Made by a program: the position numbers and the translations under genes | Part shown: positions 1 through 12,166 of the stretch, piece after piece | How positions within the stretch are numbered: the first letter of the stretch is position 1 | How the letters are laid out: every line of letters begins with the position of its first letter | Assembly: GCA_016098155.1 (NCBI GenBank) | Contig: JAAAJB010000264.1 | Location: forward strand, 1 to 46,289 | DNA: 46,289 nt | From: Actinomortierella ambigua | Taxonomy: Eukaryota > Mortierellomycota > Mortierellomycetes > Mortierellales > Mortierellaceae | Direction of reading: 5' to 3' | Notes under the pieces: model-generated | What the model was told of the DNA's origin: nothing | Database searches by the model: none | Seen by the model: the letters and a program-made list of their open reading frames with translations, nothing else

Positions 1-475
1 GTCTGCTTCTGTGGGTCGCCTCCTGGAGCCTTTGAGTTTGGCTTGGGTGAGCGCCTCTTATCTCTTTGGAGTATGTGCTTGTGTTTTTTGGATTACGGTC
101 GACTTGCTTTGGGTGCGGCAATATAATCCTTCTCAACGGAACACCGAGCTGAGACGCGTTAATTTTGTCCAGCATCGGAGACACGCCCAAGAAACTTTCT
201 TGAGATTGCCCACAATCTCAATGACTTCGTACAGTAAGTAGCCAGGCTCTAAGATTCAATCAGGTGTGTGCGGTATCTTGGCGGTAGATATGTCTTTCAG
301 ACAGGACAAAAGTCATTGCTGCCTTCTGTCTCTTAGAATCGTCTTCATAGCCATTGTCGCCGCTATCGTCATTACCGTAGCCAATGAAGGCACAGTATCT
401 TACGTGGACAGTCGAGCTGCTCTGGAGGCTCTGGAGAACCTCCTTAAACCATCTCGGGACACCAAAGTGACATGA
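1..475 (+). CDS. 3' end of an unrecognised gene (5' partial, three exons)
   Basis: I do not recognise this product. The window opens inside it. A consistent three-exon reading is 1-70, 173-233 and 301-475, with introns 71-172 (GTATGT...CAG) and 234-300 (GTAAGT...CAG). The phases agree and the frame stays open to a TGA at 473-475. The visible 78 residues include a stretch NFLEIAHNLNDFVQ across exon 2, then a hydrophobic run (RIVFIAIVAAIVITVA) that could be a membrane segment, and a helical basic tail ending KPSRDTKVT. It runs tail-to-tail with the coding remnant that ends at 506. It could equally be a decaying gene, since the whole left 2.4 kb looks degraded. The exon structure is the main support; function is unknown. 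Confidence 0.4.
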
Positions 476-505
476 TGCTTTGCACGCCGTTCTTCTCTCG
501 TGACT

Positions 506-1194
506 TTAAAATAGCAGCGGCAGACAGTGTTCATCTTCTGAAGGCGCACCCAACAGCAATGATAGCCCTCGCCCAACATCTCGAAATATTGCCCTGATAA
601 AGTGCTCGTGGGGACGCAAAGAGGAAACCTCGTATCTGACACGATCATTCATAATTTTGGAATCGTCATCACCGTTGCAGCCGCAGCCGCCATCAACTTC
701 CGGGTCTTCACCCGATAATCTCTTGCTCGTCCTTTTCGTGTTCGTCCAACTCTCTTTCAGTTGGATGACTCTATACGAAAGGGCATCTGGATAAAGTAGA
801 ACAGATTTATGATATGGACTACCTCCTAACTGTGCGGCCATTGACTCGAAATCATCAATTAATGGTTTTGGGCCATAAAAATAAGACAGCGCTATTTCAT
901 CCACCATTGCGCAACATGAATAGTCTCCAAGGAACTTAAAGTTATTAACTTCTGACTCTTCATCGACATATTGAGAGTGTATTCTTGGGATGACTCTCCG
1001 CTGTATAGAAGCCCCTCACACTTGAAAATTTCTTCATGCCCACGATCGAAACACACAGCAAGACAGTCATCCAATCTTCTCCACTCGTTGCGCCATCTTG
1101 GCACCAGCCGCAAACCAATAGCTAACGAAAACGGGCACCCCTTGCCCACGCTGGTTGTACAGCCTAGCGAAATTACTCTCCAACCTGCGGCCAC
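506..1194 (-). pseudogene. Unrecognised minus-strand coding remnant with an apparent frameshift
   Basis: Two overlapping minus-strand open frames look like one damaged gene. The upstream part (about 1194-980) reads PRWRNEWRRLDDCLAVCFD and GHEEIFKCEGLLYSGE. The downstream part (about 980-506) reads YVDEESEVNNFKFLGDYSC, continues through MVDEIALSYFYGPKPL and ends at a stop at 506. The second frame stays coding-like upstream of its first ATG, which suggests a small indel near 975-990 rather than two genes; I saw no convincing intron to join them. No family is recognised. An undetected intron or a real separate small gene at 907-506 are alternatives. It lies tail-to-tail with the partial gene ending at 475. 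Confidence 0.3.
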
Positions 1195-2172
1195 GCTCTT
1201 CCTTTGCCATCAAAAGCTGCTATATGCCTTGAAGCTCGCTGAAGGGTGATACTTGCCTACCCCTTTCAAACACATCTGTCGCTCCTTGCCGTCGAGTTAT
1301 GGGACAGGGATTCATGAGATTCTCCTCGATATCTCACATTCAGTTAATGATTGAGGTGGCGGGGAATTCAGACTTGAGTGCGATGGCATCCACGCCACTA
1401 TTTGTCAGCCATGGGAGCAGCAGTGTGTTAGCCATGGCCTGCAGCACCTCGATGCCATCCCCACCCCTGAGCATAATCTGCAGCTGTTTTTTGGAATTAA
1501 AAATAGAGCAATTGGATGGGGTTTTCCGACGCAATGTACAGCGACAATAGCGTTGAGCAGAAAGAGAGGTCGGTTTGAATTTTGTGTAGCCAATGAATAG
1601 AGTCCTGAAAAAGAGGTGGGGTTACATTCCAGCGAGTAAACCTGAACGTGATGACAGGTCGATTACATCGTTCAATCTCGTGTCAGGGCATCAAAGGAAG
1701 GGGAGGCTTCGCGTCATAGATCATACCACACTATTGTAACCAATGGCTAGATGCCCAATTTGCCCAATTGGAAGAGCGACAAGAATAGAGACGATGTGGG
1801 TGCTACTATTGCCTGATCAGCGACTAGATGAGTCGCGCGCGGAGGATCTCCGCTATGCCAGGATATTGGCAGTTTGTTCAAGTGTTGAATCGGTGACAAT
1901 CCAGATGACGGTATCTCTAGCTGGTCCAGGGTGGATAAGCTCTCTATCCCTGGTTCTCCACCTTTACTTGGTGGTTTCCGTAGTGTATGGTGTTCATACT
2001 TTGCCATCCACAAATTGCAGTCCCATCGGTCCGCAAGGCAGAGAATATATATTGTGACCCGCGGTCAGCTCGTACTAAGGCTCACCTCAATGGCAATTGG
2101 GACTAGTCTTTGGCCACAGGCGAGACGACGAGAGGATACTGCTTAACGTACGGGAGCGCATTCTGATCGGCC
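1195..2172. other. Stretch without a supportable gene
   Basis: Only short open frames occur here. A minus-strand frame at 1340-1534 (with VLQAMANTLLLPWLTNSG) and another at 1747-2013 look mildly protein-like, but no splice sites join them and no family is recognised. They may belong to the same decayed minus-strand material as the remnant at 506-1194 and the frame at 2173-2379. Confidence 0.3.
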
Positions 2173-2379
2173 TCAGGCGGGTTCATAAGCCTGGTCATCG
2201 CCAATTGCCACACGTAACACGCCGTAGGCGCCGCGAACGATCAATGGGCCGTCGGCCATGGAGGGGATGACAAGATCGATACCAAGTTGACCTGCTTGCG
2301 GCTTTGCAACCATGATCGCCTCTAGACCTGAAGGAACTTTCCGTTCCCTTTGTAAGCATGCCCTTGGCTTAGAACAACC
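2173..2379 (-). pseudogene. Short coding-like fragment of unknown family
   Basis: A minus-strand frame is open from 2379 to a TGA at 2175-2173. Its sequence is balanced and protein-like, for example GLEAIMVAKPQAGQLGIDL followed by PSMADGPLIVRGAYGVLRV. The upstream sequence has a stop just before it, and a tempting donor (GTAAGG) near 2383 does not splice into it in frame. It is therefore either an exon of a gene whose other exons I cannot see or a remnant. No function is proposed. Confidence 0.25.
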
Positions 2380-2672
2380 TTACCCTTTGTGCAATCTCTT
2401 GAATCCTTGCTTTGTACAGTACGTTACACTAGGGAGCATTGAGGCCGTTCTTTACATCCTGCTAACTTGAGCCTGCGGCATAGATCGCAGACGTGTGACC
2501 GACATTTGCTGACGAATGGAGCTCAATCAAGATCCGTTTATTGGAGAAAAAGTACGTGTCCTGAACGCTGTGTTTTCCTGCCCCGACGTTGTATCCCTCT
2601 TCTCATGGGGGATTTCTTCTTGACAAAGCTTAGGTTGCGTGGCAGACTCTCTCTCTCAAGACGACCATTTCG

Positions 2673-2680
2673 TATAAATA
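2673..2680 (+). promoter_or_regulatory. TATA box of the Old Yellow Enzyme gene
   Basis: TATAAATA lies 81 nt upstream of the ATG at 2761, in a stretch with a CT-rich tract just before it. The position fits a core promoter with a leader of about 50 nt. This is inference from motif and spacing. Confidence 0.6.
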
Positions 2681-2760
2681 ACCAGCGAGGGGGTCCAGAG
2701 ACAAACCATCTCATCTCCTCCTTCAAGACCACCACAACCATCCACCTCCTTTTCTCAACA

Positions 2761-4274
<1,514 letters not shown>

Positions 4275-4318
4275 ATTTTTCGGAGCGGTGTAGTGTACAA
4301 CAAATTTCCGCAAGAAAA

Positions 4319-4324
4319 AATAAA
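4319..4324 (+). terminator. Poly(A) signal of the Old Yellow Enzyme gene
   Basis: AATAAA 45 nt after the stop at 4274, in an A/T-rich stretch. The next gene's ATG follows at 4546, so the 3' end must be close by. Confidence 0.6.
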
Positions 4325-4545
4325 GTGATTTTTTAAAATTCTGTTATTTTGCCGCGTAATTTTTCATGACTGCATAAAACAAATGAGTCGCGACGCTGGT
4401 GGTTCAGGTCCAGTGACCAGCGACAAATATTTCAATCCATCAACACTACCACTGTTTGCACTTTCGCGACCACCCAAAGCATTGGCAAGCATAGTAGTAG
4501 CACGCGGTCCCAAGCAGCAGCAACAAAAAGAAGAAAAGACGCATC

Positions 4546-7093
4546 ATGCCATTGCAACAAACAGCACGAAAGGCACCCCTGGGGGACATCACTGCCTCGT
4601 CTTCACGGCTGGGGGACCGAGCCGCCAATGTCAACAACATGACCAGCCATGGCCTGCGTGCCTCGTCTTCCTCCACCCCTTCAGCCAACACTTGTGATGA
4701 GAATGCGCCAGCACGCGGCATTCTTGACATGTTTCTAGCCGCACAGGGGGTAGCCTCGCTCACCAGGAAGAGATCCCTCAAGCTGACGAATGACGAGAAT
4801 GCCGATCCACGTCAATCCCCTTCGTCGCCTTCAGCTAGTTCGCTCTTCCTGGCAAAATCTTATAACACAACGACAGTAACAACAGCAGCGGCCTCGACAC
4901 GATCGAATAAGAATATTCATTTGCTGCCAGTTGTAGCAGTGCATCCTCCTCCATCGCCACCAAAGTCGCTCAATCTCCTCTCAGTGCTTGTCCAACGGCA
5001 ACTGATTGGTGCCAAGAAGCTCCGTCCAAGAACAGGTATGGAGCCGTGTGGAAAAAAAAAACAAAAAACGTAGTACAATCCTGCAATGGGTATCAAACAG
5101 TCGCAACCTTTCCTTCCCTGTGTGTTCAGCCGTGTTCAAACATCATTTTTCACTTTCATCTCCCACTTTAGTGCCTACCCGTTTCCGTCTTAAGGACTTT
5201 GTCAGCTCAGAAAAGGATGTGTACAGCTTTGTCTCGCAGGACGAGACTACTCTGGTACCTCCCTTCTCATGCAGATACAATCACGGTAGGGCTTTCTCTC
5301 TCTTGAGCATATAAAGTTCAGAAACGTTTGACGAGGACCTGATCCTAGCCAGGTGATCCTTCTGTATCCAACTCACATGTAATCCTTCTCATCTCTTTTC
5401 ACTATTGCATAGTCGCCAATGGTGGTCGATACCTTGCTGTAGGAGATGAAGATGGTACAATACATATTGTGGATACACGGAAAGATGAATCCCATCCTGG
5501 TAAGAACATATTCAATGGATATTATTGAAATGGGAAGTTGGCAACAATGTTTGATATATTGTCCGATTTGGTTGACACTCTATCCACGTCTGTTTCCAAT
5601 AGCATTGACGCGGCAGTTGTTGGCGCACAAGAATGCCATTTTTGATATTGCTTGGACAAGTGACGACTCGAAGCTTGTATGACCATTGGTGACACTGAGA
5701 GATTCATTCGTAGAAAGCGAGTGCGATTGATGCAACTGCAAACTAGCTGATGTAGGTGGTGACGACGACTAACAAAAAAAAAAACGTTTCACTGGTTTTT
5801 TTTTGCTATCAATCGTGGGTGTCTCTAGGTATCCGCCTCGGGCGATCAGACAGCGAAGCTTCACGACATTGAGACGCGCGCATGTGTGGGCGTGTTTTCG
5901 GGTCACAACGGAAGCATCAAGAGCGTCTCTTTCAAGCCCAACGACAACAGTATGTGGATCGCAATACTTCCCATTTTTCACAATTTTTTACTGGTGAATT
6001 TACGGTGGATTCTAACTGTATGTGAGCGTGTTTTATATTTTGTTTTTATTTGTTCCGGCTACTTTAACAATTGCTAGATATTTTCGCAACTGCTGCAAGG
6101 GATGGCTCAGTCTTTGTCTGGGATGTTCGATGCTCTGGTACCACTTCGACCACTGGCGAGACGACTTACAGACCATCGGATAGGCTGTTGAACGTGCATG
6201 CAACAAAATCGCGGCAAAGCCCTCCTAAGAAGCTCAAGCATGGCGCGGATGGACCCAACACAGCATCTGCTGTCCAGTATATGATCCATAATGACAACAT
6301 CCTTGCTTCTACCGGTTCTTTAGATGGGTATGTATCCTTTTTCTATGTGGGTGAGTGAGCGAGCGTGTGCTGAGGAGCTGCTTTGATACTAATTGGCTGT
6401 CAAAAAACATCCTTAAACATTTACTTAGATGCATCAAATATTGGGACGTTCGCAAGCACGGATCGTACTTCAAACTGGATTATCCAACACCATTGCAGAC
6501 CTCGACTTACATCCCACGGACAAAGCGCGCCCATGGCTTGGCAGCGATGACCCTATCACCGGATGGTGTGTCATTGTATGCAGTCAGCTCAGATAACCAC
6601 CTGTACATGTACAATGCCAGCACTCTTGGGGCTCCTCTGCGGCACTTCACGGGCGAGCACTTTGCGTGCTCGAGTTACTACATCAAGATTGCAGTATCAC
6701 CTGATGGCCAGTATGTGGCATCGGGTTCGTCCAAGAACCTGTATGTGTGGGATGTGGATCGACCGCACGCGAAGCCACTCATATTCCATGGGCATGAAAG
6801 GGAGGTTACGGCTGTGGACTGGGCGAAGGATCTTGGTCAAGGCACACAGGTAAGAGCTTTTGGCCAAATGTTTCTGTATTTTTACTTTTATTATTTATTT
6901 ATTTGTCAAAGAGTCCCTTGCACTGGTACCAGCGCACTCAACCTCATTCCTGTTTGATCTTGTGTGCTTTCAATAGTTGAGTGGCTGTTCAGACGACGCG
7001 ACTGTACGGATTTGGAAACCAAACAGCCAGCTTGCACAGGAATGTCGAAAAGACGACAAGCTTCGTAATACCCATGGCATCGTCTCTGAATAG
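4546..7093 (+). CDS. CDT2: CDT2/DTL-type WD40 protein, CRL4 substrate receptor
   Basis: Probable substrate receptor of the Cul4-DDB1 ubiquitin ligase. CRL4-Cdt2 destroys PCNA-bound proteins such as Cdt1, restricting replication licensing. Eight exons: 4546-5035, 5172-5285, 5413-5499, 5603-5676, 5829-5949, 6078-6327, 6429-6849, 6977-7093; all phases agree (557 aa). Residues 1-165 are Ser/Thr-rich and disordered. The WD40 propeller follows, with blades ending in TIHIVDTR, AKLHDIETR, VFVWDVR (307-313), IKYWDVR (381-387), LYVWDVD and VRIWKP. The two WDVR blades fit the DDB1-binding WDxR motif. SYYIKIAVSPDGQYVASGS is typical of CDT2-like propellers. No PIP box is visible, unlike the C-terminus of animal CDT2. 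The protein stops soon after the last blade, so it is nearer the fission-yeast form. The start is the only good ATG before the first splice site. Confidence 0.85.
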
Positions 7094-7156
7094 TCTATAT
7101 CGAACAGCGAATGTCATACTATTTCATGTATATCTGTTGTATTTTTCATTGCTGGT

Positions 7157-7162
7157 TTTATT
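7157..7162 (-). terminator. Poly(A) signal of U2AF1
   Basis: AATAAA on the minus strand 17 nt past the U2AF1 stop at 7179. The CDT2 stop (7093) is only 86 nt from the U2AF1 stop, so the two transcripts probably overlap at their 3' ends. Confidence 0.55.
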
Positions 7163-7178
7163 CTACAAAAGTTAAGGT

Positions 7179-8311
7179 TTAAGCATGGGGGACTTCATAG
7201 TCTTCGGGGTTGCCCACAGCGGCACCCATGTCCATGGGGGGAGGAGGAGGATAGCTGTATCCCTCAGGGTGCCGCTGTTGGTCGCGATGGTAATCCCGCT
7301 CGCGATCATCGTAATGGCGGCCATGTCTCTCACGGTCGTCCTGGTAGTACCGTTCACGATCGTCTCGGTGGTGTCGGTCTTGGTCCTGATCCCGTCGCGG
7401 CTTCTCCTTGTCGCGCATGAAGGCGCGTTGGGAGGCAAACAGTTCTCGCGAGATTTGGCGTTCGACCATTTTGAGGTGCATAAAGTTGCAGAATCCGCCG
7501 CGTGTGCACTCTGCATTCTCATACTGTCGGCAGCAGGCTAATAAATTATAGAATGGAGAAAGAGAGAGTCTCAGCCAGTTAATACAACCTACCAAGAAGA
7601 CCATCAACAATAATGGCTTTTGATCGTAGATACCAAACATCCATACCTTCCCGGAAATCTGTCACAGGCGATAGCTCTGCCCACAGCGGCCTGCCGGCAT
7701 AAAACCGGTTGTTGAGACTCTCGACGGCCTTGCCGGCATCCTCCTCATACTTGTAGCGGGCATAGATGTTGCCGACGAGGTGATCGCCGACGTTGTCGCA
7801 GACATTCATCTCCTCGATCTCGCCATACTTTGCCAGCTCCACAAAGATGTCCTCGTAAAAGTCGTTGAAGTTTTGCTGCAGTTCCTCCTTGTTCATCTTG
7901 CAGTTGGCGTCATGGGACGGGTTCTGGTAGACATTGGGCATCAAGATTGTCTGTGAGAAGTTGGGCTTGACGTGCTTGCGCGAGCAGCGGTCGCCGTGGC
8001 GGCAGGCGCCGATCTTGAAGTAGAAAGAACAGTTAACTCTATTGGGGTGAAGAGGAAAGTAGAAAAGAGGGAAACAGAGACGATACGTTAAAGACAGGTA
8101 GGTGATTCCACAAGAACATGCAAGGTGTTGTCCATTGGGGGAGCCAGATCCAGAGGCAATGCCAGGGCAAAAAGGGAAAATGGGTTGGGTGTGGCAGAAT
8201 GGATCCATGTCGAAATAGGGAAGCGAGGTTGGTCATGGTGGTGGTGGTGGTGGTGAAGCAGCCATACTTGTCCTTTTCTGTTCCGTAGATGCTTGACAGG
8301 TACTCGGCCAT
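7179..8311 (-). CDS. U2AF1: U2 snRNP auxiliary factor small subunit (U2AF35)
   Basis: Nuclear splicing factor that recognises the AG of the 3' splice site together with U2AF65. Exons on the minus strand: 8311-8268, 8038-7647, 7537-7179 (264 aa). It starts MAEYLSSIYGTEKD. Zinc finger 1 is FYFKIGACRHGDRCSRKH (residues 20-37), with Ser34 at the position mutated in human leukaemias. The U2AF-homology domain covers about 60-140, with MNVCDNVGDHLVGNIY and AELSPVTDFREACC. Zinc finger 2 is CRQYENAECTRGGFCNFMH. The C-terminal tail is not a true RS domain: it is built of Arg-Asp/Arg-Glu repeats (DDRERYYQ, DDRERDYHRD) with a proline run, then ends PEDYEVPHA. It is tail-to-tail with CDT2 and head-to-head with NBP35. 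Confidence 0.97.
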
Positions 8312-8532
8312 GATGTGATGTGTCTGAGAGATGCAATGCAGGGGACAGGCAAGCAAGAAGAGTATAAAAAACGAAGTCAAAAGATCTGGCGAGTCACGAG
8401 GTCGTTTTTTTACCTTTTGTTCGATGACAAATTTCTCTCTGCGCTTGCCTGCCTTCATTTTTTCTATCTCTTCCTCCCACTTCTCCAACCCAACCAACCC
8501 CTACTGCACTTCCACTTGACATTGTTATACCC
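8312..8532. promoter_or_regulatory. Shared divergent promoter region of U2AF1 and NBP35
   Basis: Only 221 bp separate the two start codons. A TATA-like TATAAAAA at 8363-8370 points to NBP35 (163 nt before its ATG). The NBP35-proximal half is pyrimidine-rich on the plus strand. No separate TATA box for U2AF1 is obvious. Confidence 0.55.
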
Positions 8533-9704
8533 ATGTCGCCATCAAAGACACCCGAGAACGCACCAGAACACTGCCCCGTATGTCTCGCTTACATGCATCG
8601 CCATGTCCATTCTCTCCCACCAGCGACTAATGCGTTGACTACCTCCCTGCCAACCTACCTTTAGGGCACAGAGAGCGAGGAGGCCGGAAAGGCTAGTGCT
8701 TGCGATGGCTGCCCAAACCAGCAGGCCTGCGCAACAGCCCCCAAGGGACCTGATCCTGGTAAGTTGCACCCACTAGACACACACCAAACACACACACACC
8801 ACACATACACACACACACATGTAATATACACACATAGGCGGGGTGACAAACCTGACCATATGTACTTCGGATAAAAAAATTGGTGGCACTGTATCTGATA
8901 GACATCCCCATTATCAATGAGCGCATGGGCACGGTCAAGCACAAGATCCTTGTCTTGTCCGGCAAGGGAGGCGTTGGCAAGAGCAGCTTCACTACCCAGC
9001 TGTCATGGGCCCTGTCGCACGACGAAGACACCCAGGTTGGTGTGATGGATATCGACATCTGTGGCCCATCCGTCCCCAAGATGTTTGGCCTGGAGGGCGA
9101 ACAGATCCATTCCTCCAACTCGGGTTGGTCTCCCGTCTATGTGACCGATAATCTCGGAGTCATGTCTATTGGATTCATTTTGCAAGATGCAGACGACGCC
9201 ATCATCTGGCGTGGGCCCAAGAAGAACGGCCTCATCAAGCAGTTCCTCAAGGACGTTGATTGGGGAGATCTTGACTATCTGGTCGTCGACACCCCTCCAG
9301 GCACCTCTGACGAGCATCTGTCCATTGTCCAGTACCTTAAGGAGGCCAAAGTTTCTGGCGCCATCGTGATCACCACCCCTCAGGAAGTCGCCCTGCAGGA
9401 TGTCCGCAAGGAGATTGACTTTTGCCGCAAGGTTAAGATTCCCATCTTGGGTGTCGTCGAGAACATGGCCGGATTCGTCTGCCCGAGCTGCAAGGGCGAG
9501 AGTGTCATCTTCCCACCGACCACCGGAGGCGCCAAGAAGATGTGCGAGGACACAAACACTCGCTTCCTCGGTTCCATTCCTCTGGATCCTCGCATTGCAA
9601 AGTCGTGCGACCAGGGCTTGCCCTTCATGGACGAGTACCCCGACTCACCGGCCACCAAAGCATACCAAGACATTATTGCCAAAATCCATGACCTTCTCCC
9701 TTAG
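8533..9704 (+). CDS. NBP35: Cytosolic Fe-S cluster assembly factor NBP35/NUBP1
   Basis: P-loop scaffold ATPase of the cytosolic iron-sulfur assembly machinery; with CFD1 it builds 4Fe-4S clusters for cytosolic and nuclear proteins. Exons 8533-8577, 8665-8758, 8902-9704 (313 aa, the usual length). The N-terminal cluster motif CX13CX2CX5C is complete: Cys14, Cys28, Cys31, Cys37, and it spans the first intron. The deviant Walker A loop is [10 protein letters not shown] (66-75), followed by [29 protein letters not shown] carries the Walker B-type Asp. The bridging CPSC motif is at Cys240/Cys243. The N-terminal cysteines separate NBP35 from CFD1. Intron 2 contains an AC-rich microsatellite. Confidence 0.97.
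8777..8834 (+). repeat. Imperfect (AC)n microsatellite in NBP35 intron 2
   Basis: A run of AC dinucleotides interrupted by CCAAA, CC and AT steps fills the middle of the 143-nt intron. It lies well away from the donor at 8759 and the acceptor at 8901. Confidence 0.9.
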
Positions 9705-9818
9705 TGAGCCAGCTACCAGGAATCTTTCTACTTTTCCCACAAAAAAAATGTACATTATTCTCTCATTTCTATATCGGCATTACTTTTGAGGTGTGTCTTA
9801 TGTGTATATGTGTGTGTA

Positions 9819-11993
9819 TCAATCCTCATCCTGATCTCCTTGGCGGTCACGGCGAGACATGGTCTGCAGACCCACATTCTCGGAACCCGTTGTACCAGCC
9901 TCAACATCGTCCTCATCATTCTCGTCGATGAGGGTGTAAGGGTTGTTGGCGTAAGGTCTAAACTTCCAGCCGATCGAGGAATAGAAGCCGAGGGTGATGG
10001 CCTCGTTCAAGACCTCAACCAGCCAGTTGACATACTGGAAGGGCAGCGCCACCTTGAGGAACTCGACCAAGATGCGGGTCAGATAGATGTATACGACCGT
10101 GATCAAGTAGAACGAACCCCACAACTTGTACTTGCGCTTGTTCTCAGCACCCTTTCCCTCGGCCTCGGCAGCCTCACCCAAGTGACGCTGGGTCTGAATG
10201 ATGACGCCCAAAATCACAATGCAGCTGATCAAATCCACCAGCGGGAACAGCTGTTTCCAGAACGTCCAGTTGGCAGATCCAATGGCTGCTTCACTACTAA
10301 CAGTTTTGCCAATGTTCACGAGGATCTGAGAAAGAAAAAAAAAGAAAGTATGGAGGAAATAAGAGGCGTTTAGATTTTCCATTTGGGCGCAAATGGTGTT
10401 TCTTTATCCTATCCTTCCTTCGCAGCCATCCATCATCAACCAGAGATCCGTTTTTTCAAATGTACCTGCAAGGGAATGATGATCACAATGATTTTCCTAT
10501 CCTTCTGCGTTAAGAAAGGTTTGACACTAGGAGCCAGGTCAAAGCCAGCAGGATAAGCAGCAAAAAAAAAAAAAAAGGTCAATACGTCCAGTCTTTTCTT
10601 TGGTTTGCAACAAAGGCGAGTTAATCCTGAATCCTGGACGGGAAATACATACAACATCCATCCTGAAGCAATCAACGTAATGATGAGGATGCTAAGACAT
10701 CCTTTGAGGCTAGAGAATAAAAGCAAAAGAGTTAAGCGGAGGAAATAAATTAGCGACCAATGATGCACAAGTTCAGAAACAGCGGTGCTACTTATCCACG
10801 AGATTGTAACTTACAATGCAAAGATGTAGAACATAACAGTCAGCGCCTCTGGGTCGATGCCCTTTTTCAGATAGCTATACTTGATGGCCTGGAAGGTGTG
10901 TTGAACGCCAATCAAAATCGCCAAAATGAGAATCAGACGGTGGGGCCAGAAGACACGGGTGTCCTTCCTCGTGAGCATAAAAGTCCAAATGCCTCCTGCA
11001 ATGAAATAGGCAATAGCGGCGCCTGCGTAGACACGGGGCAAAGGAATATCGCCAGCGCTCAGGAAACATTGTCCAGGGTTCACTTCTGTTGTTGTCAACT
11101 ACATTGGTCCAAAGGTTAAAGCAAAAATAGAAATCAAAAAAGCATGCGGGGCGGTTAGAGCATACTCTTTGGAGAAGAAAAATAGGAGAGGGGGAGGGGA
11201 GGGAGAGGAGTCAATCGTGTTCCAACCAACCTATGCAAAAAAAAAAAAAAAAAAACTTACGCGGAAAGACACATAAGAGTCCAGGCAGTTGATGAAGAAA
11301 AAGCTCCACATCTCCTCCTCGCTCTTGTCCACGGTATGAGAATAGTTGAAACTATTTCGAGGAGGACCAAGAAATCAAAAAATATATGAGAACACGCAGA
11401 ATGGCCAAACAAAAAAATGCCGTTAACGGATATGGTGATAATGTCCAGACACTAGCCAGCCAATCATGGCCAACATCGGGTTTGAAAATCGAGTGGTGCC
11501 AAGACTTACTTTCCAGAAGCGATCGACTCAGCAGGGATTTGCTCAAAAGTGCTTCGGCCATCGCTCATCTCTTGCACAAAGTATGGGTTGTCGAGAAGAC
11601 AGTTGCCTTCCCACTCCAGAACGTCGGCATCTGACGGGCCACGGGAGATGTAAAAGCCCACCCTTCCGTCGGGCTTCGCGTTGTATATCTAAAAAACGGG
11701 GATAGGAAGGGGGTTGGGTTTTTGGGGTGAGAGGGCAAGTAGTACCATCGATGGGGCAGGCTTGTTAGTTTTTGCGTGATGTAAAGCATGATGGTGCAAC
11801 GAGGCGGGCCATAAGAACATGCCTTTAGGTCACGCAGTTGCATGGTGAGCTGGCCACCAGCGAGGAAGCCAAATTCACCAGCGAATATCAGCATGCGTGT
11901 GTCTTCCTCGACGACAAGTTCGGGGCGAGCCAATGCTAAAGTGGTACATGCTGCAGTGGCCACGATGGAGGCGGCCAATTTGAATAGCCGCAT
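9819..11993 (-). CDS. GOST-family seven-helix membrane protein (GPR107/GPR108/PTM1-like)
   Basis: Golgi/endosomal seven-transmembrane protein of the lung seven-transmembrane family, linked in other species to membrane trafficking. Minus-strand exons: 11993-11823, 11688-11510, 11351-11261, 11098-10815, 10709-10653, 10526-10466, 10325-9819 (449 aa). A clean signal peptide (MRLFKLAASIVATAACTT, then ALA) supports the start at 11993; an in-frame ATG at 12068 would put 25 residues before it. A luminal domain of about 150 residues follows (VGFYISRGPSDAD, DKSEEEMWSFFFINCLDSY). The seven-helix domain has family motifs AGDIPLPRVYAG, FALKGCLSIL-type helix 3, KDRKIIVIIIPLQ, and EAITLGFYSSIGWKFRP near the end. 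The acidic C-terminal tail has PYTLIDENDEDD. The luminal part is shorter than in human GPR107. Intron 1 uses a GC donor. It is head-to-head with NDUFAF7. Confidence 0.92.
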
Positions 11994-12166
11994 GATGAGG
12001 GTGGCAAGATGGAGAGGGGGAAATAGAACGAAGCGAAACAGAAGCAAGAGATACTTATCCAGGCGCATGGGTCAAGTTTTTTGTAGAGGCAGTCACGATC
12101 TGCTCGCTTGCCCAAGACGGAGACGCGGAGAGGTGATCAGGGCTGATTCAACCTTTCAGTTTGACC
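11994..12166. promoter_or_regulatory. Short divergent promoter region of the GOST gene and NDUFAF7
   Basis: The start codons are 173 bp apart on opposite strands, so both promoters must lie here or within the 5' ends of the genes. I see no clear TATA box on either strand. Confidence 0.45.

Noticed and set aside
2467..2760. Coding extension upstream of the Old Yellow Enzyme ATG in the same open frame
   Set aside because: It crosses the TATA box at 2673 and encodes Arg/Ser-rich sequence without similarity to the family.
11565..12068. Reading the GOST first exon straight through to 11750 with a GT donor at GTACTA
   Set aside because: It gives phase 2 and creates a stop at the junction; the GC donor at 11822 is the only one tested that keeps the frame.
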